NCBI RefSeq assembly: GCF_025369935.1
Contig: NZ_CP104467.1
Coordinates: 1,495,001 to 1,559,000 of the forward strand
DNA from: Paenibacillus andongensis
GTDB taxonomy: Bacteria > Bacillota > Bacilli > Paenibacillales > NBRC-103111
Length of the DNA: 64,000 nt
Direction: 5' to 3'
Shown: positions 1 to 10,143 of the stretch, in pieces
Layout: the number at the start of each line of letters is the position of its first letter
How positions within the stretch are numbered: the stretch's first letter is position 1
Position numbers and translations under genes: made by a program
Notes under the pieces: generated by a model
The model's database searches: none
What the model saw: only the letters and a program-made list of their open reading frames with translations
Told to the model about the DNA's origin: nothing

Positions 1-2329
<2,329 letters not shown>

Positions 2330-2445
2330 ATATAGGGATCTTTGACGAAAGTCAAAGTCTCTCAGTTTGAAACCTAAGGAATATTTTACAAACGTTTCGT
2401 ATCTAGTTTTCAAGGAATAAATCCTTGAAAGATATATATTCCTAT
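2330..2445 (+). other. 23S to tRNA-Asn spacer, no 5S gene
   Basis: This 116-base AT-rich spacer holds two short hairpins (TTTGACGAAAGTCAAA near 2340 and TTTCAAGG/CCTTGAAA near 2409-2431) and the GTATCTAGTTTTCAAGG motif typical of Bacillales rRNA operon spacers. It is about the length of a 5S gene, but no 5S sequence is recognisable in it. Confidence 0.7.
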
Positions 2446-2521
2446 TCCCTGATAGCTCAGTTGGTAGAGCACTCGACTGTTAATCGAGTTGTCACAGGTT
2501 CGAGTCCTGTTCGGGGAGCCA
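2446..2521 (+). tRNA. tRNA-Asn (GTT)
   Basis: Full cloverleaf with paired acceptor arms, anticodon GTT, TTCGAGT T-loop and encoded CCA. First of a 16-tRNA block in the same order as B. subtilis trnD. Confidence 0.97.
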
Positions 2522-2524
2522 TAT

Positions 2525-2616
2525 GGAGAGGTGTCCGAGCTGGCCGAAGGAGCACGATTGGAAATCGTGTAGGCGTCACAAGCGTCTCGAGGGTTCGAAT
2601 CCCTCTCTCTCCGCCA
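2525..2616 (+). tRNA. tRNA-Ser (GGA)
   Basis: Class II tRNA with a long variable arm, acceptor GGAGAGG paired with the 3' CTCTCTCC region, anticodon GGA and encoded CCA. Confidence 0.97.
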
Positions 2617-2632
2617 CTATCTTTCTAGTAAG

Positions 2633-2706
2633 GCCCGTTGGTCAAGTGGTTAAGACACCTCCCTTTCACGGAGGTAACAGGGGTTCGAGTCCCCTACGGG
2701 TCACCA
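2633..2706 (+). tRNA. tRNA-Glu (TTC)
   Basis: Cloverleaf with anticodon TTC, acceptor GGCCCGT paired with ACGGGTC, encoded CCA. Confidence 0.97.
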
Positions 2707-2720
2707 TTTTTAATTCCCAT

Positions 2721-2793
2721 GGAGGCTTAGCTCAGCTGGGAGAGCATCTGCCTTACAAGCAGAGGGTCGGCGGTTCGATCCCGTCAGCCTCCA
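2721..2793 (+). tRNA. tRNA-Val (TAC)
   Basis: Cloverleaf with anticodon TAC and acceptor GGAGGCT. The bases after the discriminator A are TCA, so CCA is not encoded and must be added enzymatically. Confidence 0.96.
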
Positions 2794-2849
2794 TCATGTT
2801 TCCTAATCAGCTACTTGATTTAATAGGAAACGTGACATATACTTAATGA

Positions 2850-2926
<77 letters not shown>

Positions 2927-2938
2927 AATAATGAATGT

Positions 2939-3015
2939 GGAGCTGTGGTGTAGTGGCCTAACATGCCTGCCTGTCACGCAGGAGACCGCGGGTTCGAATC
3001 CCGTCAGCTCCGCCA
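2939..3015 (+). tRNA. tRNA-Asp (GTC)
   Basis: Cloverleaf with anticodon GTC, acceptor GGAGCTG paired with CAGCTCC, encoded CCA. Confidence 0.97.
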
Positions 3016-3035
3016 TTATCACATTCTATTAGTAA

Positions 3036-3111
<76 letters not shown>

Positions 3112-3127
3112 TTTATTAACTAAATAA

Positions 3128-3203
<76 letters not shown>

Positions 3204-3212
3204 TTGCTTTGT

Positions 3213-3294
3213 GGAGGCTTAGTGAAGTGGCTAAACACGGCAGACTGTAAATCTGCTCTCTTCGAGTTCGGTGGTTCGAATCCATCAGCCTCCA
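3213..3294 (+). tRNA. tRNA-Tyr (GTA)
   Basis: Class II tRNA with a long variable arm, anticodon GTA and acceptor GGAGGCT. CCA is not encoded. Confidence 0.96.
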
Positions 3295-3308
3295 TTTTCC
3301 TTTTTTGT

Positions 3309-3382
3309 AGGGGCATAGTTTAAGGGTAGAACAAAGGTCTCCAAAACCTTTGGTGTGGGTTCAATTCCTGCTGCCCCTGCCA
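3309..3382 (+). tRNA. tRNA-Trp (CCA)
   Basis: Cloverleaf with anticodon CCA, acceptor AGGGGCA perfectly paired with TGCCCCT, encoded 3' CCA. Confidence 0.97.
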
Positions 3383-3405
3383 AAATGCATTAAACTTAAT
3401 ATTGT

Positions 3406-3481
3406 GGCGGTCGTGGCGAAGGGGTTAACGCACCGGTTTGTGGATCCGGCATTCGCGGGTTCAAGTCCCGTCGTCCGCCCA
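3406..3481 (+). tRNA. tRNA-His (GTG)
   Basis: Anticodon GTG, with an extra G at position -1 before acceptor GCGGTCG, facing discriminator C73 as expected for histidine tRNA. The acceptor carries one T-T mismatch. The 3' end reads CCCA. Confidence 0.94.
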
Positions 3482-3501
3482 TTATTACCAAAGCAACATA
3501 A

Positions 3502-3573
3502 TGGGGATTAGCCAAGCGGTAAGGCAACGGACTTTGACTCCGTCATGCCAAGGTTCAAATCCTTGATCCCCAG
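3502..3573 (+). tRNA. tRNA-Gln (TTG)
   Basis: Anticodon TTG, acceptor TGGGGAT paired with ATCCCCA; CCA is not encoded. Confidence 0.96.
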
Positions 3574-3581
3574 TTTTATAT

Positions 3582-3656
3582 GCGGAAGTGGCTCAGCGGT
3601 AGAGCATCGCCTTGCCAAGGCGAGGGTCGCGGGTTCGATCCCCGTCTTCCGCTCCA
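3582..3656 (+). tRNA. tRNA-Gly (GCC)
   Basis: Anticodon GCC, acceptor GCGGAAG paired with CTTCCGC, encoded CCA. Confidence 0.97.
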
Positions 3657-3666
3657 TTATTACTAA

Positions 3667-3740
3667 GGCGCCATAGCCAAGTGGTAAGGCAGAGCTCTGC
3701 AAAAGCTTTACCCCCAGTTCGAATCTGGGTGGCGCCTCCA
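3667..3740 (+). tRNA. tRNA-Cys (GCA)
   Basis: Anticodon GCA, acceptor GGCGCCA paired with TGGCGCC, encoded CCA. Confidence 0.97.
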
Positions 3741-3749
3741 CATTTATTA

Positions 3750-3838
3750 GCCGGAGTGGCGGAATCGGCAGACGCACAGGACTTAAAATCCTGCGGTAGG
3801 TGACTACCGTACCAGTTCAAGTCTGGTCTTCGGCACCA
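3750..3838 (+). tRNA. tRNA-Leu (TAA)
   Basis: Class II tRNA with a full variable arm (CGGTAGGTGACTACCG), anticodon TAA, encoded CCA. Confidence 0.97.
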
Positions 3839-3858
3839 TTATTTTTACAAGTTCATAT

Positions 3859-3937
3859 GCCGGCATGGCGGAATGGCAGACGCGCTCGACTCAAAATCGA
3901 GTCCGAAAGGGTGGAGGTTCGAGTCCTCTTGCCGGTA
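3859..3937 (+). tRNA. tRNA-Leu (CAA)
   Basis: Anticodon CAA, acceptor GCCGGCA paired with TGCCGGT. The variable arm is short for a leucine tRNA (a three-pair stem closed by GAAA), and CCA is not encoded. Last tRNA of the block. Confidence 0.95.
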
Positions 3938-3946
3938 TAACGAATA

Positions 3947-3986
3947 GAAAAAGCTCATGAAATCATTCGATTTCATGAGCTTTTTC
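3947..3986 (+). terminator. terminator of the rRNA-tRNA operon
   Basis: A long near-perfect hairpin (AAAAAGCTCATGAAAT and its complement around ATTCG) ends in a T-run ten bases after the last tRNA. The A-rich left arm would also let it work on the minus strand. Confidence 0.9.
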
Positions 3987-4134
3987 TATGTATTCGTATA
4001 TTGCTATTTAGAGTAGATCAATTATTAAATTCACAAAATGCTGCAGTCGTAAAAGTAAGTAAAAAGATCGATGCGGGTAGGGATGGTATGTTGCATAGAT
4101 TGTCGGCATTAAAGAGAATGATCACGTATCTAGG

Positions 4135-4172
4135 AGGAGTTTCGGTCGTCTGAACCGAAACTCCTTATTTTT
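4135..4172 (+). terminator. hairpin with T-run, likely terminator
   Basis: Twelve-base arms AGGAGTTTCGGT and ACCGAAACTCCT are followed by TTATTTTTT. No convincing plus-strand gene precedes it in 3990-4130, and it sits beyond the minus-strand gene that ends at 4198, so what it terminates is unclear. Nothing else was seen in 3990-4130. Confidence 0.7.
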
Positions 4173-4197
4173 TGCCAATATCTCTAATGATTCATGA

Positions 4198-4311
4198 TTA
4201 CCAACAGAAAGACATAGTTACGATTACGAGCAAAATAAACAATACGAGAACAGCAGCGGCGGAAGTATGACCACCGCCGTAACCAACACCAGCACCAGCA
4301 GCAACACCCAT
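4198..4311 (-). CDS. YjcZ-family small sporulation protein
   Basis: A 37-residue peptide. It begins with Gly/Ala-rich residues including YGGGH, followed by one hydrophobic helix (SAAAVLVLFILLVIVTMSF), the layout of YjcZ-family spore peptides (usually 25-50 residues). A G-rich ribosome binding site (GGGGGGTG) lies six bases before the ATG. The family is linked to endospores in Bacillus and relatives; the molecular role is not known. The call rests on composition and layout. Transcribed alone, away from the methyltransferase gene. Confidence 0.72.
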   Translation of the reverse strand: MGVAAGAGVGYGGGHTSAAAVLVLFILLVIVTMSFCW

Positions 4312-4460
4312 TTATGTCACCCCCCATCTAAAGGAATGTTCTCTGCGAAATCGGATGAGAGACAATACTATCCTATGGGGAGTGGTTATGATTTGATTCA
4401 GTTTTTAGCCTAATAGAGGTTGGAAAAATACGCTTTTAGGCGAGCGCCTTTTTTTAGAAA

Positions 4461-5270
4461 ATGTACCAAGAATCTGAACAAGAGGCTGCAGCCCCCCATA
4501 TGGTAGAAAAGAGAATGTTATGCCATTGTGGAGGTGTAAGTGCTATCGAGTACTTAGATATGTTAGCCAAATTAGGAGTGGGCAATGCGCATCCCGGGGG
4601 ATTCGGAGAGACGATTGAACAATTGAAGAAGTATCCCATTGAGAAAGGGAAGCGCGTGCTAGAGGTCGGATGCGGGACTGGAAGAACGGCATGTTTCCTG
4701 GCCGAGCAAGGATGCGAAGTAACAGCAGTCGATATTCGTCCGGAAATGATTGCGAAAGCGATCATAAGAGCTGAGAAGCAGGGGGTACAGGTACAATTCA
4801 AGGTTGGGGATGTATGCCAATTACCCTTTGATGATCATACTTTTGATGTTGTGATGGTGGAGTCAGTGACGAATTTTGCAGATGCTCAGAAAGCTGTATC
4901 CGAGTATTATAGGGTACTTAAATCCGAAGGTAAGCTCTATGATCGAGAAGTTATCCGAATCAAAGAGATGTCACCGGGTGTTCATCGGGCGCTGTGCAGC
5001 TTCTATGGGGTAAGTAAAATATATAGTATGGATGAATGGCGGGAGCTGTTAGAGAAGAGCAAATTTGAACCCGTGGACTTCTCAGGGATACATGCTTTCC
5101 CGCTAACCATGTTCGAAGATCAAGTCCAACATCCAGACCCTGTTCACTTGTCTGATAAGCAGTCGTTTATGGATCCGCGGATTTGGCAAATTACCGCCAA
5201 ATACGATGAGCTCGTTAATAAATATCATCCCTATATGGGATATACTCTCATGATTGGATCGAAGGAATAA
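4461..5270 (+). CDS. class I SAM-dependent methyltransferase
   Basis: 269 residues with a Rossmann methyltransferase core. Motif I is VLEVGCGTGR (residues 66-75), followed by the acidic VTAVDIRPEM (88-96) that binds the SAM ribose, and motif IV-like DDHTFDVVMVESV near 128. Residues 1-60 precede the core and may shape the substrate site; they hold a CHC motif at 21-23. The substrate cannot be told from sequence (UbiE/COQ5-like small-molecule type is most similar). The ribosome binding site at this ATG is weak, and the ATG at 4500 is an alternative start. A single gene, 58 bases ahead of the ROK regulator. Confidence 0.85.
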   Translation: MYQESEQEAAAPHMVEKRMLCHCGGVSAIEYLDMLAKLGVGNAHPGGFGETIEQLKKYPIEKGKRVLEVGCGTGRTACFLAEQGCEVTAVDIRPEMIAKAIIRAEKQGVQVQFKVGDVCQLPFDDHTFDVVMVESVTNFADAQKAVSEYYRVLKSEGKLYDREVIRIKEMSPGVHRALCSFYGVSKIYSMDEWRELLEKSKFEPVDFSGIHAFPLTMFEDQVQHPDPVHLSDKQSFMDPRIWQITAKYDELVNKYHPYMGYTLMIGSKE

Positions 5271-5343
5271 GGGAAGACAAGGAAGGAATTTGGCTTCCCA
5301 ATGGCGAAATATATGAGAAAGATTATCATTGGGGGCTGTTTCT

Positions 5344-6558
5344 TTGAACGTAGATGTCATAACAGAACGAATTCCGAATCGTAAGGCGAAAGAAATCTAT
5401 GAGCGAATTTGTCGTCAAACAACGGTATCCAAAACGGAGTTGTTAGAGCAAAGCGGGATGACGGTATCTACGTTGACGCGGCTTTTGGAGGAACTTACGA
5501 TACAAGGACTTATCCTTGAATCTGGTTTCGGTGCTTCAACAGGAGGGCGTAGGCCGATTCTGTATGAAAAGAATCCGGCCTATGCTTATGTATTTGGTTT
5601 GGAAATATCCAGAACGTTGTCCAAGCTTGTCCTTGTCGATCTGGGAATGAAGAAATTGGATACACGGAGCTGGACGATGACGGCTGAGATGACGCCAGAT
5701 GTGCTGATATGTCTAATCGTAGATGAAGTACAAAGGATGTTATCCACACATAACATTGATTCTTCCTCTGTGCTTGGAATAGGGATTGGTGCGGTTGGTC
5801 CTGTGGATCGCTTGTCAGGGACCATCTTGGAACCGTCCTATTTTCCAGCAAAAGGATGGAGAAATGTTGAGATTTGTAGGCAGTTGACGGGAGAATTAGG
5901 TATTCCCGCATTGCTGGATAATGGAGCTAACGCGGCGATCCTAGCTGAATCATGGCATCAACGTACGCAGAGTTTTAAGCATCTGCTCTATATTCATGCT
6001 GGAATTGGTTTGCGCTCCTCCATGGTTTCTGAAGGAAAGGTTATTTATGGTGCCGTCGATATGGAAGGCTCTGTAGGTCAGATGATTATTCAAACGGATG
6101 GTGTTCCCCATCGTAATACGTCAGGCAACTATGGAGCATTGGAGTCGTATGCTTCTTTATATGCCATCGAGAAGGCAGCTCGATCCGCCTTAAAGCAGGG
6201 TCGATCTACGGCGTTGTCTCATTTGGTTGATGACCCCGAGCATGTCACGTACCTGCATGTGATGGAGGCGCTCAAAAAAAATGATCCCCTAGTTGTGGAG
6301 ATCATCACGGAGGCTGCCACTTATTTCGGCATTGGACTAGCTAACTTGCTAAATATTTTACACCCTGAGAAGGTAATCCTAGGGGGGCCATTAATTGCGG
6401 GCGGGGAGTTGTTTTTCCAAACCGCTACGCAGGTAGCGATTCGGAAGACATACTACTACCCCGCCTATCAGGTTGTTTTCAGCAAAGGGCAGCTTGGTGA
6501 GGAAGCTCTGGCAATTGGTGCAGCCGTGATGGTCATGGACCAGTTGGTTAGGCTTTAA
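5344..6558 (+). CDS. ROK-family transcriptional regulator
   Basis: About 404 residues: a winged-helix domain (residues about 10-70, TVSKTELLEQSGMTVSTLTR recognition region) followed by a ROK sugar-kinase-like domain (GIGIGAVGPVD, LLDNGANAAILAE). ROK repressors sense sugars or sugar phosphates. Here the Cys-rich zinc motif usually written CxCGxxGCxE reads NTSGNYGALE, so the zinc cysteines are gone, and the catalytic-type ND is DN. It is therefore probably a pure sensor with altered ligand binding. The start is a TTG preceded by GGGGG at the right distance; a TTG at 5329 is also in frame. Its end overlaps the convergent hydrolase gene by 11 bases. No sugar genes are adjacent, so the target is unknown. 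Confidence 0.85.
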   Translation: MNVDVITERIPNRKAKEIYERICRQTTVSKTELLEQSGMTVSTLTRLLEELTIQGLILESGFGASTGGRRPILYEKNPAYAYVFGLEISRTLSKLVLVDLGMKKLDTRSWTMTAEMTPDVLICLIVDEVQRMLSTHNIDSSSVLGIGIGAVGPVDRLSGTILEPSYFPAKGWRNVEICRQLTGELGIPALLDNGANAAILAESWHQRTQSFKHLLYIHAGIGLRSSMVSEGKVIYGAVDMEGSVGQMIIQTDGVPHRNTSGNYGALESYASLYAIEKAARSALKQGRSTALSHLVDDPEHVTYLHVMEALKKNDPLVVEIITEAATYFGIGLANLLNILHPEKVILGGPLIAGGELFFQTATQVAIRKTYYYPAYQVVFSKGQLGEEALAIGAAVMVMDQLVRL

Positions 6559-7342
6559 TGCCCTTTAGAAAATCAATCATCAGCGCATTGAAAGCTTCCG
6601 GCTTTTCCATAGGCGTCAAATGTGAGGCAGCGGGTATTACATGATAGCTGACGCCATTAATCAGGTCAGCCATTTTCTTCATGACATCCGGAGGCGCGAT
6701 CGGGTCTTGTTCGCCTGCGATGACGAGCGTTGGCACCGAGATTGAGCTAAGCAGGTCGACAGAGTCCTCGCGGAATGCCATAGCAAGACAAGCATGGACA
6801 AGTCCCTCTGCTGGCATCGATTCCATCACCATACTCAAGGTATCGACGAGCTTAGGATGTTCTTGCTTGGAAGGTTCTGTAATAAGTTTAGGCAGCATAG
6901 CGTCTCTTGCCACCACGGACCCTTTTTCATAGAGAGAGACAGCCATGTTTAAACGATTCTTACGAGCTTCTTGTCCATCTGCTTCAGGACGAGTATTGGC
7001 CAAGATAAGCCCTGTGAAACGTTTTGGAGCTTTGCGTAGAAGTGCAAACGCCACATATCCACCCATGGAGAAGCCGCCAAGTGCGGCTTTTTCTATGCCC
7101 ATTTTATCCATTAAAGTTAAAATGTCATTGGCATATTGGTCTATCGATATATTCGATGCAGGTACGTCAGACTGGCCCATGCCACGTAAATCAGGTGTTA
7201 TGACACGATAGCTTCCCGACAACGCGTCTATCTGCGATTGCCACATACGATGATCCAATGGGAAGCCGTGTAGTAAAATTACAGGTGCTCCATGCCCTTT
7301 TTCTTCGACAAACAGTTCCGTCCCGTTAATATGATGTTTCAT
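6548..7342 (-). CDS. alpha/beta hydrolase
   Basis: 264 residues of a single-domain alpha/beta hydrolase fold. The oxyanion strand-loop is LLHGFPLDHRMW (24-34), the nucleophile elbow is GFSMGG with Ser92, the acid is the Asp in GEQDPIAPPD, and the catalytic His lies in AASHLTPMEKPE near the C terminus. No signal peptide, so it acts in the cytoplasm. The family covers esterases, haloperoxidase-like and C-C bond hydrolases (3-oxoadipate enol-lactonase-like is the nearest look). The substrate is unknown. Convergent with the ROK gene and transcribed alone. Confidence 0.88.
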   Translation of the reverse strand: MKHHINGTELFVEEKGHGAPVILLHGFPLDHRMWQSQIDALSGSYRVITPDLRGMGQSDVPASNISIDQYANDILTLMDKMGIEKAALGGFSMGGYVAFALLRKAPKRFTGLILANTRPEADGQEARKNRLNMAVSLYEKGSVVARDAMLPKLITEPSKQEHPKLVDTLSMVMESMPAEGLVHACLAMAFREDSVDLLSSISVPTLVIAGEQDPIAPPDVMKKMADLINGVSYHVIPAASHLTPMEKPEAFNALMIDFLKGIKA

Positions 7343-7578
7343 TGTCCTTCACTCTCCAGCAGATAAATTTACCACGCATAAAGTCCTAATTCGTCCCCCA
7401 ATCGTAGTTCTTAGGGCATAAAATAGGGAAAATTATCGAAAATGTTATGTCTTCATACTTTCATTATGGTTAACTCATACTTCTTTAACATTTGGTTGGT
7501 ATTCTCTTATTATACCTTTTGTTAGTAACCATTAACAGGCAGAACGAAACATTCATTTTATGAAGTGAGGTTATTCTT

Positions 7579-7962
7579 ATGACTAAAAAGCCATGGTCCA
7601 CACAGGAATTGGACAAATTGATTCGCCTTTCCTCTGAGTGTCCTCCAGTTGTAATTGCCAGAGAACTTTGTCGTCCTGTGACTTCAGTACGCAAAAAAAT
7701 GCGGGAAATTGGAGTAAGTTATGTAACCGGCGAGCAATGGAAAAAAAGTCAAATTCAGTATCTCATTTCGGATGAGGGCACGACGTATAAAAATAAACAT
7801 AACCTGACACAAGCACCCAAAGAAAATGAATTCGAATCTCCTGTTCTAGATGAATTCTGGACAACACTCGTGAAAATGGCCAGAGTCGCGAAAAAGAGGG
7901 GGAAAAGAGTAGATGTCCTCTCGTTTATCGATACATACCGCAAAATTCGTATTGGCGGATAA
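7579..7962 (+). CDS. hypothetical protein with SANT/Myb-like N terminus
   Basis: 127 residues, start supported by GAAGTGAGG upstream. Residues 4-45 (PWSTQELDKL to SVRKKMREIG) look like a SANT/Myb-type helix-turn-helix as found in phage and Bacillales small DNA-binding proteins. The middle is polar, and the C terminus (VKMARVAKKRGKRVDVLSF) is basic. It may bind DNA, but no partner or target is visible. The 236-base upstream region is AT-rich with no feature beyond a TATTAT near the promoter position. Confidence 0.6.
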   Translation: MTKKPWSTQELDKLIRLSSECPPVVIARELCRPVTSVRKKMREIGVSYVTGEQWKKSQIQYLISDEGTTYKNKHNLTQAPKENEFESPVLDEFWTTLVKMARVAKKRGKRVDVLSFIDTYRKIRIGG

Positions 7963-7982
7963 CTATATAGGTAATCATTCAT

Positions 7983-8022
7983 AAAAGGTGAAATCCGTTA
8001 TAACGAGATTTTACCTTTTTCT
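7983..8022 (+). terminator. terminator after 7962
   Basis: Thirteen-pair stem (AAAAGGTGAAATC with GATTTTACCTTTT) around CGTTATAACGA, ending in T-rich sequence. Confidence 0.85.
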
Positions 8023-8073
8023 TTTGTCCAAATAGCTCTAAACTGAGAAGACTAATAACATCTAGGAGGTTGT

Positions 8074-9309
8074 ATGCACAGGATCCCTTTGTTTTCACTG
8101 ATTAGCAAGTATGATACGGCGATATGGGTTCGGGTCGTTGGGACGATTCTAACTTCATTAGCCGGGTTTATGATGAGACCTTATTTGGTTTATTATTTGT
8201 ATGACAAACTGGATGGTTCTATTTTCTTATCTATGTTGATTATCGGATTACAGCCGTTATGCGGAATTTTCGTGAATTTGTATGCAGGTAGTTTAAGTGA
8301 TCGGTATGGACGGAAGCCGATGATGCTGGCTGCTCTCATGATCCAAGCTTTCGCTATTGGCGGTTATATGTTTGCCAGTCACGTTTGGGAATTTGCTGTC
8401 ATTTCGATCATTAACGGCATTGGGCATGCCATGTTTGGACCAGCTGCTAATGCACAGATTACGGATGTTGTTCCACAGGAGAAACGCGCTGAAGTATTCG
8501 CTTTGCTGCACACAGCATTAAATATGGGTTCAGCATTTGGACCGCTCATTGGACTGCTTCTATTCACCTGGAATCCGACCATTATTTTCTTGACTTGCTC
8601 GGTTGCTCTCCTTGCATACGCAGGGCTGGTCGTCTGGAAAGTTCCAGAGACCATGCCTGTGAAGACCGCGGCGGAGCTGGAATTGTCTAAAACAAAGCCG
8701 AAAATCAGATGGCGGGATCATAAGCCGCTCCTTTGGATAACGCTTCTAGCGATGCCGGTATCGCTGTTATATGCTCAAGTGGAGTCTACACTCCCACTGC
8801 ATTTACAGCAGCATTTCGAGAATTATAAGACGGTTTTTGCTACGATTATTACCTTTAATGGCTGTGTCGTTATTGCACTGCAAATATGGATTGCTAAGCG
8901 TACAGAGCACGTTTCCGCGTATTTAGTAGTCGCAGCCTCCTATCTTTTGTTTGCCATTGTGTCAGTTGGTTATGGATTTGTACCTATCTTTGCTATACTC
9001 CTTTTTGTTGAACTTTTATTTACCATTGGTGAAATGTTAAATGGTCCCCACATTCAGAAGGTGATCTCCGTTATTGCGCCAGAGGAGCATAGAGGTTGGT
9101 ATTTCTCAGTGTTCGGTATGAATTGGCAGTTATCACGTGCCATTGGGCCTATTTTGGGAGGCTTGTTATTCAGTCACTTTGGCGGGAAGGTCATGTTCGC
9201 CGTCGTAGCTGCCATCATTCTCCTAGCCGGTATTGCTCAATCGCGATATATTCGAAGTCTTAATCACAAAAAAGAGGAGCCTATAATAGAGGCTGCTCTG
9301 CAAACATAA
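8074..9309 (+). CDS. MFS transporter, multidrug-efflux type
   Basis: 411 residues with about twelve hydrophobic segments. The MFS motif A between helices 2 and 3 reads GSLSDRYGRKPMM (residues about 71-83). An AGGAGG ribosome binding site stands eight bases before the ATG. It is a proton-coupled exporter of the drug:H+ antiporter group by overall look; the substrate is not predictable. Single gene between two terminators. Confidence 0.88.
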   Translation: MHRIPLFSLISKYDTAIWVRVVGTILTSLAGFMMRPYLVYYLYDKLDGSIFLSMLIIGLQPLCGIFVNLYAGSLSDRYGRKPMMLAALMIQAFAIGGYMFASHVWEFAVISIINGIGHAMFGPAANAQITDVVPQEKRAEVFALLHTALNMGSAFGPLIGLLLFTWNPTIIFLTCSVALLAYAGLVVWKVPETMPVKTAAELELSKTKPKIRWRDHKPLLWITLLAMPVSLLYAQVESTLPLHLQQHFENYKTVFATIITFNGCVVIALQIWIAKRTEHVSAYLVVAASYLLFAIVSVGYGFVPIFAILLFVELLFTIGEMLNGPHIQKVISVIAPEEHRGWYFSVFGMNWQLSRAIGPILGGLLFSHFGGKVMFAVVAAIILLAGIAQSRYIRSLNHKKEEPIIEAALQT

Positions 9310-9314
9310 GGAAT

Positions 9315-9342
9315 GAGCTCCCCGCAATTTGGGGAGCTTTAA
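9315..9342 (+). terminator. terminator after MFS gene
   Basis: Stem GAGCTCCCC / GGGGAGCTTT with a short loop, six bases after the stop codon. Confidence 0.85.
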
Positions 9343-9347
9343 TACTT

Positions 9348-9365
9348 TTGTAATACATACGTAAG
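9348..9365 (+). promoter_or_regulatory. GTAA-N7-GTAA direct repeat before the response regulator
   Basis: TTGTAA, seven bases, then GTAAG: two half-sites 11 bases apart, as expected for OmpR-family dimer binding. The same arrangement precedes the genes at 11673 and 12267. It lies about 22 bases before the TATAAT at 9387. Binding is inferred. Confidence 0.45.
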
Positions 9366-9386
9366 CTTCATTTCATTGCTCTGCGG

Positions 9387-9392
9387 TATAAT
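9387..9392 (+). promoter_or_regulatory. -10 element of the two-component operon
   Basis: A perfect TATAAT lies 28 bases before the ATG of the regulator. There is no good -35 at the standard distance, which fits an activator-dependent promoter with the direct repeat just upstream. Confidence 0.5.
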
Positions 9393-9420
9393 AGAATGAA
9401 TGCTTGAGGAGGTATGCCGT

Positions 9421-10143
9421 ATGGGTTCACTCGTTCTCGTGGTGGATGATGAAACGAATATTATTGATGTGTGCACCGTCTATTTGCAGCGAGAGGGATA
9501 TCAGGTTATTTCGGCGGTGAGTGGCGACGAAGCCATCCGCTTATGGAGGCTGCACAGCCCGCAGCTGATTGTTCTTGACCTCATGATGCCGGGCAAAAAC
9601 GGCTGGCAAGTATGCGAAGAAATTCGCAACGAGCAGGACGTGCCCATCATCATGTTAACGGCTCGAGGCGATGAAATGGATCGCCTCATGGGGTTAACGA
9701 TGGGCGCAGACGACTATTTGACGAAGCCATTTTCCCCGCGTGAGCTGGTTCTGCGAGCGAAAGCGATTCTGCGGAGGCAGCAGCGCGGCCAAGCGGAGTC
9801 GGCAAACGGTGCAGGTGCTTTGCCACCTGCGCATATTATGAAGTTTCCGGGGCTGGAGCTTAATGTTCTGCACCGGAGTGTTCGAGTGAACGGGAAGGAA
9901 ATTGAGCTGACCGTCAAGGAATTTGAATTGCTGCACCTGTTTGCAGGGCATCCGGAGCAAGTATTTTCACGTAATCAGCTGCTAAATAAAGTGTGGGATA
10001 TTGACTATTATGGCGATACAACAACGGTCACTGTCCACATTCGCAGGCTGAGAGAGAAGATCGAGCCGAATCCCTCTGAGCCGCGATATATTAAGACCGT
10101 ATGGGGTATTGGTTATAAATTTGAGGGTAGGGAGCCGACATGA
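9421..10143 (+). CDS. OmpR-family response regulator
   Basis: 240 residues. Receiver domain 1-120 with the acidic pair at Asp9-Asp10, phospho-acceptor Asp53 in VLDLMMPG and Lys102 in LTKPFSP; C-terminal winged helix (about 140-238) with VFSRNQLLNKVW and the TVTVHIRRLREKIE recognition region. The ATG at 9421 follows GAGGAGG; the longer frame upstream runs into that site and was rejected. It overlaps the kinase gene by four bases (ATGA), so the two are coupled. Likely targets are itself and the genes at 11673 and 12267, judged by shared upstream repeats. Confidence 0.93.
   Translation: MGSLVLVVDDETNIIDVCTVYLQREGYQVISAVSGDEAIRLWRLHSPQLIVLDLMMPGKNGWQVCEEIRNEQDVPIIMLTARGDEMDRLMGLTMGADDYLTKPFSPRELVLRAKAILRRQQRGQAESANGAGALPPAHIMKFPGLELNVLHRSVRVNGKEIELTVKEFELLHLFAGHPEQVFSRNQLLNKVWDIDYYGDTTTVTVHIRRLREKIEPNPSEPRYIKTVWGIGYKFEGREPT

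Noticed and set aside
4003..4152. Plus-strand open frame of about 50 codons ending in VSVV* before the hairpin at 4135
   Set aside because: No ribosome binding site, no recognised similarity, and the terminator-like hairpin lies inside its 3' end; likely chance.
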